The notes below the pieces were generated by a model. It had not been told where the DNA came from. It ran no database searches and was given only the letters and a program-made list of their open reading frames with translations. Below are positions 22,230 to 27,491 of a stretch of 27,491 nucleotides of DNA, one piece after another. This stretch comes from a virus, in the IMG/VR virus record IMGVR_UViG_3300032401_000063, positions 1 through 27,491 of that record; one strand, 5' to 3'. The position numbers and the translations under genes are program-made. Each line of letters opens with the position of its first letter. Position 1 is the first letter of the stretch.

Positions 22230-22741
22230 CACTTACCCATCTGTTTCATTGCTTTTACCTTAGCTAAAACCATTAAATTCGTAGGAGTGTTATGACTGGT
22301 CACTACTTTATTGTCGTTTACTTCCTGAGTATTTAAAAAGTATTGATTGGTTTGGAGTGTGAGTTGCTGTAGTGCTGCCCTGTTCTGTGGGTTATTAGTA
22401 GCTACGGACCGCATGTACTCCATTTGCGACATATCATCGGGGCTATTACGAAACGGAATTTGTTTGTGGTTGTATCCAGCAACCCCGGTAATCTCTGCGC
22501 TCTTCTTAATGTTGCCTTCGCTGTACTCAACAGGCCCCACGGGTTGTCTTTCGTATACACCACGATCGCGAAGAATTTGTGACGCTATCCGATTGGACTC
22601 GTCCATTTGCACCCCTCGACGGATGCCGATTTCAAGAGGAGTGTTAACCGTCATCAATCCGGGGGGAACTGCTGACAAGCCACCTAGCGGTTTCATCTCC
22701 GCAGGCATTTGATTTTCACCAGGCTTAGGTATAATCGCCAT
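22229..22741 (-). CDS. virion-type hypothetical protein
   Basis: A 170-residue protein. It is coupled to both neighbours by TGATG overlaps, with its ATG at 22741 inside the HNH-like gene stop. The N-terminus is Pro/Gly-rich (PGENQMPAEMKPLGGLSAVPPG), the middle is charged and polar, and the C-terminal third is Asn/Gln-rich then helical (MVLAKVKAMKQMGK). This low-complexity style is typical of phage capsid-associated proteins. The plus-strand frame of 121 codons opposite is a shadow. Confidence 0.6.
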   Translation of the reverse strand: MAIIPKPGENQMPAEMKPLGGLSAVPPGLMTVNTPLEIGIRRGVQMDESNRIASQILRDRGVYERQPVGPVEYSEGNIKKSAEITGVAGYNHKQIPFRNSPDDMSQMEYMRSVATNNPQNRAALQQLTLQTNQYFLNTQEVNDNKVVTSHNTPTNLMVLAKVKAMKQMGK

Positions 22742-22971
22742 CAGTGTTTAGCTCTGTTTGCACTACGGGACATTACTCTAATATTAGCAGGACTGTTATC
22801 TCTCGGGTTACCATTCTTATGATCAACATCTTTTCCATCGTTCTTATGTACACGACCTTGACTTTCTAAACGTCGGCGAGCTTTATTTCGAGCGGCACGA
22901 CGTTCTCTTTGATCTTTCGTGCCATGATACTCTTGGTACTCTTCTTTATAATCGCGTGGTTTTTCGGCCAT
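22741..22971 (-). CDS. small HNH-like phage protein
   Basis: A 76-residue basic protein. The ATG at 22971 (MAEKPRDY) is preferred over a TTG at 22980. After an Arg/Lys-rich helix (RERRAARNKARRRLESQG) comes DVDHKNGNPRDNSPANIRVM, the DHxxG...N core of the small phage HNH superfamily, without the Cys pairs. Proteins of this type recur among virion and packaging genes of marine and cyanobacterial phages. It may be a nicking enzyme or a structural DNA binder. Confidence 0.75.
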   Translation of the reverse strand: MAEKPRDYKEEYQEYHGTKDQRERRAARNKARRRLESQGRVHKNDGKDVDHKNGNPRDNSPANIRVMSRSANRAKH

Positions 22972-23056
22972 AAAGTCCAACTATTCTCTATTCAGTTTAA
23001 CTCAATCCTTAGACTTATTCTTTAGTCACCTTTAGATTTTATAGCTAAGGTAAAAT

Positions 23057-24301
23057 TTACGAGTATGAGCCTTTAATATACCATCCAGATCCTTGCCCTT
23101 CTACCATCCAACGTGGTCCTAAATTCTTCTTGGAGTACAAAAGGTTAGACCCATTTGAATTTTGGTAGCCTCCCTCAACAAGATTTAACTCTCCAAAAGG
23201 ATCATTGACCACGTAAGCGGTATTACTTTCGTTACGTCCTATGATCACAATCCAATGTCCGCCACCAGTGGGGGCACTTGAAGGACCATGATGAAGGATA
23301 CCGATAGGAATTGGAATATTTTTAGTTAACAAAGAATCAATATCAGCCCAACCACCATTCTGTTTAAATTCAGCATTTAGTCCGTAGTGATCTAAAGCTT
23401 CTATCTGAGCAGGCGCACTGGTTGTATCTCCATATTTATACACTGTGACCATATACTCATCATCACTTTTGACACTATTTGGCTTCATATAATGTAACAT
23501 CATCGCGCACGAGCTTGAAAAACAAGACCTTAGAGGATCTTTCTTATTATCCCTTTGCGAAAAATAAGGTACATCCAAAACAAGTTTATTTACACTTACT
23601 ATTTGTACGGGTGCCTCGCCAGGTTTAGGGTCGTTAATAATTTTCCAATGTTGGGGATAAAACCACCAGGCTTTATCTGGCTGCGACTCTAATAAAACCT
23701 TGTAGTCGATCTCCCCTGGCACCATCTCAATAGATTTCCACGCATGAGCGCTTCCCTTGGGTACAAATAATTTCTTTTCGGGTTCCAATAGTGTGGCTTG
23801 ACTTGGCTCACGTTTCAACCAAGTGTCCCGTTGAGCAATAATCGTGTGTGCCAAAACATCATTTATCGCGCCCTTCAAGAATAGCTCACGCTCGGCTTTT
23901 CTCCTATTGACTAACCCTGGTAAAGTTTTATCTCCCGCTTTTACCCACTTTAAAAATTCACTAGAGACAATTAATTTGCTTGTCTTTTCATTCAGAAGGC
24001 GTAATAAAGTTGAAGATTTTAAAGCTGAAATGCCCACGTTGTATACGAAACTAACAAGAGCATCAAATTGATTTTGATTTACAGGCACAGTTAACGATTC
24101 GTTAACCGCTTTCTCGAACATTACTAAATCTTTTCTTAGTAACTCTTCTGCTTTTACTTGCGAAATTACTTGACCTTCGTACACACCAGACGTTGTACCG
24201 TACCCAATAGTCCACACGCCAACGGCATCTTGATATGCTGTTAACTCGCAACCTTCAAACTGTTTAATTAAAGCAACACCGGCTGCAGAAGTCTGCATCA
24301 T
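23057..24301 (-). CDS. bifunctional endolysin: GH24 lysozyme plus C39-like peptidase
   Basis: A 414-residue lysin. Residues 5-150 are a phage T4-type lysozyme with the catalytic triad E16, D25, T31 at the same 9 and 6 residue spacing as T4 lysozyme (GYGTT follows). Residues about 240-375 are a C39-like cysteine peptidase: VPYFSQRD (244-251), Cys260 with CAMML behind it, H349 in GGGHW and D367 in NDPFG. The peptidase would cut peptidoglycan stem peptides while the lysozyme cuts glycan. It is coupled by a 4-nt overlap to the gene upstream and lies close to holin-like genes. No signal peptide is seen, so release needs a holin. Confidence 0.92.
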   Translation of the reverse strand: MMQTSAAGVALIKQFEGCELTAYQDAVGVWTIGYGTTSGVYEGQVISQVKAEELLRKDLVMFEKAVNESLTVPVNQNQFDALVSFVYNVGISALKSSTLLRLLNEKTSKLIVSSEFLKWVKAGDKTLPGLVNRRKAERELFLKGAINDVLAHTIIAQRDTWLKREPSQATLLEPEKKLFVPKGSAHAWKSIEMVPGEIDYKVLLESQPDKAWWFYPQHWKIINDPKPGEAPVQIVSVNKLVLDVPYFSQRDNKKDPLRSCFSSSCAMMLHYMKPNSVKSDDEYMVTVYKYGDTTSAPAQIEALDHYGLNAEFKQNGGWADIDSLLTKNIPIPIGILHHGPSSAPTGGGHWIVIIGRNESNTAYVVNDPFGELNLVEGGYQNSNGSNLLYSKKNLGPRWMVEGQGSGWYIKGSYS

Positions 24302-24738
24302 TGGTTGTAAACATCAACTCCGATCCGATACTCAGAGCTAGTACGTCCCTGTAACTCGATATACATATAGTAAGAACCAGAACTCGTGATACGTTGTTGA
24401 GTGATAGAGTTATTTCGGCGACTTAGTTTAGATGCTTCAGCAAAGGAAACAGGAGTTCCTGAGCCATCCAGCACAACAACTTGCTTAACGTTCATTTGAT
24501 CGCGAATATTTACTTGTAAAATACCCGTTCCGTTGACTGTTAGCGGATAGTAATCGGATAAATTAAAATATCCATCGCTTGTGTACTTTTTAGAATTAGT
24601 TGTATCTACTACCACACCGCTTCCACTAACCTGACGGCGCTGATCAAAGTGAGTAGAAGTACTACGTTGTAATCCAAAAGTGGAAGTTCCGCTAGCAAGA
24701 ACGACATTCAGCTCTAAATTTTTAGAAAGTTCAGACAT
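24298..24738 (-). CDS. beta-rich protein, possible virion or lysis accessory
   Basis: A 146-residue Ser/Thr/Val-rich protein with alternating strands. A segment with FNLSDYYPLTVNGTG, then VVVLDGSGTPV and GSYYMYIELQGRTSSEYRIGVDV, looks like a jelly-roll or PPC-type sandwich. The ATGA overlap with the endolysin start links the two. A surface or tail-tip role is suggested by the fold style and by the neighbour. No family is certain. Confidence 0.6.
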   Translation of the reverse strand: MSELSKNLELNVVLASGTSTFGLQRSTSTHFDQRRQVSGSGVVVDTTNSKKYTSDGYFNLSDYYPLTVNGTGILQVNIRDQMNVKQVVVLDGSGTPVSFAEASKLSRRNNSITQQRITSSGSYYMYIELQGRTSSEYRIGVDVYNQ

Positions 24739-24793
24739 TTGATAGGTTACGCAATAACTATAGTTTAGCCTAAAAAAACCTATAGGACGGTTC

Positions 24794-24799
24794 TATAAT
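24794..24799 (+). promoter_or_regulatory. TATAAT -10 box upstream of holin-like genes
   Basis: A perfect TATAAT lies 30 bases upstream of the 24829 start. No good -35 is visible 16-18 bases before it. The divergent minus-strand gene starts at 24738, so promoters for both are expected here. Confidence 0.4.
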
Positions 24800-24828
24800 T
24801 AGTTGTATGTTTTACAAATGTGACGAAG

Positions 24829-25080
24829 ATGGAAGCTTTTGTTGCTTCGTTGGCAGGACTTTTAGGGATTTTCACTTGGACCCACGAGCAACGACAAAGA
24901 GTAACCGACAAAAGATTTGAAAATATAAAGAAAAGATTAGAGCTAGTAGAAGAAAAAATTGAAAAGCTACCTATCGATTACGTTTTAAAGAAAGATTTAA
25001 ACAACGACCTTCATGAAATACGTACTTGGCTTCGCTCGATTAACGACAAAATCGATACTTTGATTTTATCCCGATCGTAG
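24829..25080 (+). CDS. membrane-anchored coiled-coil, holin/spanin-like
   Basis: An 83-residue protein with one N-terminal span (AFVASLAGLLGIFTW) followed by a charged coiled coil (about residues 17-80; KRLELVEEKIEKL). ATG at 24829 is preferred; a GTG at 24820 in frame adds three residues. One span plus a cytoplasmic or periplasmic coil is a common shape for phage lysis-cassette accessory proteins, and the endolysin is nearby. Direct family assignment is not made. Confidence 0.65.
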   Translation: MEAFVASLAGLLGIFTWTHEQRQRVTDKRFENIKKRLELVEEKIEKLPIDYVLKKDLNNDLHEIRTWLRSINDKIDTLILSRS

Positions 25081-25114
25081 GTTGCTAACATAAGAGCAGA
25101 AACTACTTTAGATC

Positions 25115-25294
25115 ATGTTCTCTCAAGTACTACAGCACGCAACTAACTTTTTCGCTACTGCTGCCACGGTGCACGCTTTGGCGTTAGTGATTGTAAACCT
25201 TACAAAAACACCTAAAGATGACGAGTACTTGAGTAAAATATACCGAGTTATTGAGATCTTAGCTGGTATCGTTACAAGACTAGCTAAAAAATAG
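25115..25294 (+). CDS. holin-like 59-aa membrane protein
   Basis: A 59-residue ORF, 34 nt after the preceding stop. An N-terminal amphipathic stretch, then a hydrophobic span (TAATVHALALVIVNLT), a polar turn KTPKDDEY and a second helix (YRVIEILAGIVTRLAKK) with a basic end. This resembles small cyanophage holin-like proteins with a conserved NLTxTPxDD turn. It and the 24829 gene would supply the membrane part of lysis; the endolysin lies on the other strand 0.8 kb away. Confidence 0.7.
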   Translation: MFSQVLQHATNFFATAATVHALALVIVNLTKTPKDDEYLSKIYRVIEILAGIVTRLAKK

Positions 25295-25690
25295 TTAGTC
25301 ACTACTTACAGGCAGACTTAGTGGGTGCCTACATATTTCTTCGTATTCCCTAGCGGCAATACTTTGTTCGTGGTTATAAATAAGCCATTGCCAGATAGCA
25401 TCCTCTTTAACTTGATTCCAAAAAGTTTGAGATCTATACCAAAGTAGCCAGTCAATATCTGACTTAGCCAGGTTACATGTAGGGCACGCGGCTAGTAAGT
25501 TTCCTCTTTTTGTAGATCCTCCTTTAGCCCGAGGAATAATATGATCCAGCGTATGTGCCCGGTCATCTCCACAGTAGGCGCACACATTTCCCCAGGCTTC
25601 GATTATATCCTTTCTAAATTTCTTACGTGCATTTCTACGCTGAAGACAACTGAGATTAAAAACAAGATCGTTCTCTTCAGAAACACTCAC
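25295..25690 (-). CDS. HNH endonuclease
   Basis: A 131-residue HNH nuclease with the complete zinc-finger form: C37-x2-C40, D49-H50, N64, C69-x2-C72-N73 (GDDRAHTLDHIIPRA then ACPTCNLAKSD). All key residues are present. The start is GTG at 25690. The stop abuts the holin-like stop on the other strand. Free-standing HNH genes are frequent in cyanophages and cyanobacteria, as homing enzymes or packaging-linked nickases. No intron is seen. Confidence 0.92.
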   Translation of the reverse strand: MSVSEENDLVFNLSCLQRRNARKKFRKDIIEAWGNVCAYCGDDRAHTLDHIIPRAKGGSTKRGNLLAACPTCNLAKSDIDWLLWYRSQTFWNQVKEDAIWQWLIYNHEQSIAAREYEEICRHPLSLPVSSD

Positions 25691-25776
25691 GCATGAAAAG
25701 CGTCTACTTTAGTTTACTACTTATAAAAAATTAAATTTAGGAAATATAGAGCTTTACCTGCTTAGGTGCGATACAT

Positions 25777-25795
25777 GCGCATTATGCGCTATAAT
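25777..25795 (+). promoter_or_regulatory. integrase promoter with palindromic operator
   Basis: GCGCAT-T-ATGCGC (25777-25789) is a perfect dyad directly followed by TATAAT (25790-25795), 20 bases before the integrase ATG. A factor bound to the dyad would cover the -10/-35 region. No clear -35 is seen. Confidence 0.5.
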
Positions 25796-25815
25796 AAACT
25801 TGATTTATTTTTCTT

Positions 25816-26670
25816 ATGACAGCCACTCTACAAGACGCATGGGTCCAATTCAAAAACGAACGTGCAGTAACCCTGTGCCCTACGAGTTTAGTTTCCGACT
25901 ACAGGCAGGTAGAAAAATGGATAAATAATTGTCCTCTGACAGACTTAAATGAAGGTCGTCAGATTATGGCTTGGGTCTTAGGACAAAAACCAATTAAATC
26001 TAGCCGCCGTGTCGCAATGTACGTAAAAAGTCTGTACAAATGGGCATCTAGTGAAGACATTGCACTTCTGTCAAAAAATCCAATTACAACTTTTAAAATG
26101 CCAAAACCTCCGCAGGAGGACATAGACATTATTGTTATACCCCAGAGCGAAACTTTAATAGTTTTAAACGCTTTAAACTCAAAGACCACGCGAAATGGGG
26201 CTCGTTGGTCTCACTACGCGGAGTTTATGTTGCAGACCGCAATGAGAACCGGAGAAGTAAGGGCTTTAAAGTGGGAAGATATAAAAGAAAATAAAGTATT
26301 AGTTCACGGTAATTACACACTTACTCATGGATATAAAAATTCAACTAAGACAAACCGCAAACGTTGGGTACCTCTAAACATCAAGACGCAAGAAATTTTA
26401 GATAAAACAAAGAAAGTTGACGAGTATATATTTCCGTGGAATAGATACGCATTTCAAAGTTACTTTTACGACAGAATGTCCGAACTACATAAGGAAGGGA
26501 TAATCGAAAACAGGTATCGCCCTTACGATCTTCGCCACACGGCGATTAGTCGTTGGATAGAAGCACAAATACCTGTAGCCCAAGTAGCGAACTGGGCTGG
26601 AAACAGCTCTGAAGTTATTTGGCAACACTATGTAAATGTGACCAAAGATTACGAAATGCCCGTTTTATAA
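25816..26670 (+). CDS. int: tyrosine recombinase integrase
   Basis: A 284-residue phage integrase with an N-terminal SAM-like domain (about 1-95) and a C-terminal catalytic domain. The catalytic Arg144 is in TAMRTGE, R240 in YDLRH, and Tyr272 in WQHYVN is the nucleophile. The box-II His of H-x-x-R is Tyr237 here, and the usual LGH is AGN (Asn263). Related integrases tolerate these changes, so it may still be active. It would recombine attP with a host attB, giving lysogeny. A palindrome plus TATAAT precedes it. Confidence 0.92.
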   Translation: MTATLQDAWVQFKNERAVTLCPTSLVSDYRQVEKWINNCPLTDLNEGRQIMAWVLGQKPIKSSRRVAMYVKSLYKWASSEDIALLSKNPITTFKMPKPPQEDIDIIVIPQSETLIVLNALNSKTTRNGARWSHYAEFMLQTAMRTGEVRALKWEDIKENKVLVHGNYTLTHGYKNSTKTNRKRWVPLNIKTQEILDKTKKVDEYIFPWNRYAFQSYFYDRMSELHKEGIIENRYRPYDLRHTAISRWIEAQIPVAQVANWAGNSSEVIWQHYVNVTKDYEMPVL

Positions 26671-27282
26671 AACTATGGTGTCTTCTCCATTACTACCAAA
26701 TAAACCTGCGCTGTTAATCGTTCCCGCGCTAGTGACACCGGTAAATACACTGTCTGTGCTGCCGCCAGTAAATACGAAGTCAGAGGTAGCACCTACGCTA
26801 CCTTCGACTACAACAACTGGTTGCTCTTGAGAGGGCCAAACAGGGTAACCAGACCCAGTTATGTAACTAGCTAGTTCATCAGTGGAGATTGTTGTAGCTA
26901 TGTTAAGAACTTTATAGTTACAGGCTCCTCGTATATCTTGACGCCATATTTGAACACCGCTTGGTATTGGTGTACCGTTATCAACCATACGGACCACGGA
27001 CCAATCAGATGGACTTAGAAGAGTATTAGCTGTAGTTCGAGTTTGATCTACCCAACCAGATACTAAAACGCCATGATCCTTAGGTATTAAAGTACCACTA
27101 GCGGTATAACCCCAATAAAAGCGTTGATCGTAATAAGGACTTGGGGGATCAGGAACCTCAGTAATACCAATTGCAGCTCGTTCCTCTGGAGAAGCTAAAC
27201 GAAGCCAATTGGCGGGAAACATAGTGTCTCCTGCTTCAAAAGAAACGTCTAGAGGTAACCGATTCCCGTTTAAAACAAACAC
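26665..27282 (-). CDS. tail-fibre assembly/chaperone-like protein
   Basis: A 205-residue minus-strand protein from GTG at 27282. Residues 1-45 carry a module also found in the 386-aa protein at 12268 (SFEAGDTMFPANWLRL, SPEERAAIGITE). Then comes YYDQRFYWG and an SPSDWSVV...YPVWP stretch, like the tail-fibre assembly chaperone gp31/TAP domain (DW...YR...WP). The C-terminal 50 residues are Gly/Ser/Thr-rich with SVFTG repeats. Its end overlaps the integrase by 6 nt, tail to tail. Confidence 0.7.
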   Translation of the reverse strand: MFVLNGNRLPLDVSFEAGDTMFPANWLRLASPEERAAIGITEVPDPPSPYYDQRFYWGYTASGTLIPKDHGVLVSGWVDQTRTTANTLLSPSDWSVVRMVDNGTPIPSGVQIWRQDIRGACNYKVLNIATTISTDELASYITGSGYPVWPSQEQPVVVVEGSVGATSDFVFTGGSTDSVFTGVTSAGTINSAGLFGSNGEDTIVL

Positions 27283-27378
27283 AGCAAAACATTTTTACGT
27301 ACTTTTATTATAATCAACTCTCAGCTATCCATATAGAAAATGTACTTTGAATTAGACTGAGGTAAGTCAAAAAGTTAC

Positions 27379-27491
27379 ATGACTACATTAGTAGCCAACA
27401 TACCTCCGGTCAAAGTTTGGGTAAGACGCGAATATTTACGAGATTTACGTGACGGACACGGGGAATACACCCCCGGATATTGGGTTACATG
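27379..27491 (+). CDS. 5' part of conserved hypothetical phage gene (truncated)
   Basis: An ATG at 27379 opens a frame that runs past the window end without a stop, 37 codons seen. The text begins MTTLVANIPPVKVWVRREYL and continues with HGEYTPGYWVT, a basic-aromatic beta pattern like a small conserved protein of cyanobacterial phages that I recall only loosely. It is divergent from the 26665-27282 gene, with 96 nt between holding AT-rich ATTATA/TATAAT boxes on both strands. Confidence 0.6.
   Translation, partial: MTTLVANIPPVKVWVRREYLRDLRDGHGEYTPGYWVT

Noticed and set aside
22347-22712. Plus-strand 121-codon frame opposite the 170-aa gene
   Set aside because: The minus-strand gene is coupled on both sides by TGATG overlaps; the plus frame has no promoter or ribosome site and Cys/Ser-rich shadow-like composition.
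1-27491. CRISPR arrays, insertion sequences and rRNA genes
   Set aside because: No repeat-spacer series, no transposase with inverted ends and no rRNA-like sequence was found by eye on either strand.

Overview
This window looks like part of the genome of a temperate tailed phage of a cyanobacterium, or a close phage-plasmid relative. The grounds are a two-domain lysozyme/C39-like endolysin next to holin-like genes, a tyrosine integrase, a family A DNA polymerase, an AEP-SF3 type primase-helicase, an SSB-like protein, a RecB/Cas4-like nuclease, ThyX, virion-type small ORFs, and a short antisense gene resembling NblA, the phycobilisome degradation adaptor. Genes are tightly packed, with many ATGA, TGATG and TAATG junctions, few strong Shine-Dalgarno sites, several GTG starts and no host housekeeping genes. 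The host assignment is an inference.

Layout: (1) 1-2.65 kb holds small accessory genes: a YkgJ-like Cys-cluster protein, membrane microproteins, a Gly/Lys-rich 32-aa peptide on the minus strand, and non-coding sequence with hairpins and a block shaped like the 3' half of a tRNA (possible attP). It ends in a strong terminator near 2.67 kb. (2) 2.7-8.3 kb is dominated by a MoxR/CobS-like AAA+ ATPase, a VWA (ViaA/CobT-like) protein and a helical, possibly DUF3150, protein, with small unknown genes between and after them. (3) 8.6-21.3 kb is replication and recombination: an unknown 263-aa gene behind a likely operator-promoter, PolA with 3'-5' exonuclease, a Pro-rich fibre-like protein, an HNH-derived HTH protein, an SSB-like protein, an NrdR-like zinc ribbon/HTH protein, NblA-like on the opposite strand, a degenerate adenine methyltransferase-like protein, a PD-(D/E)XK nuclease and the 913-aa primase-helicase. 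(4) 21.36-24.74 kb is minus strand: ThyX, three small virion-type genes, the endolysin and a beta-rich protein. (5) 24.8-27.5 kb has two holin-like genes, an HNH nuclease, the integrase, a tail-fibre chaperone-like protein and the start of a gene cut by the window end.

How the parts fit together: the polymerase, SSB-like protein, nuclease and primase-helicase form a self-contained replisome; ThyX supports dTMP supply; the NblA-like protein would redirect host antenna pigment protein; the holin-like genes and endolysin lyse the host; the integrase supports lysogeny. The MoxR-VWA set is the most intriguing module. It resembles chaperone-type AAA+/VWA pairs (RavA-ViaA, CobS-CobT-like), but its substrate in a phage is unknown.
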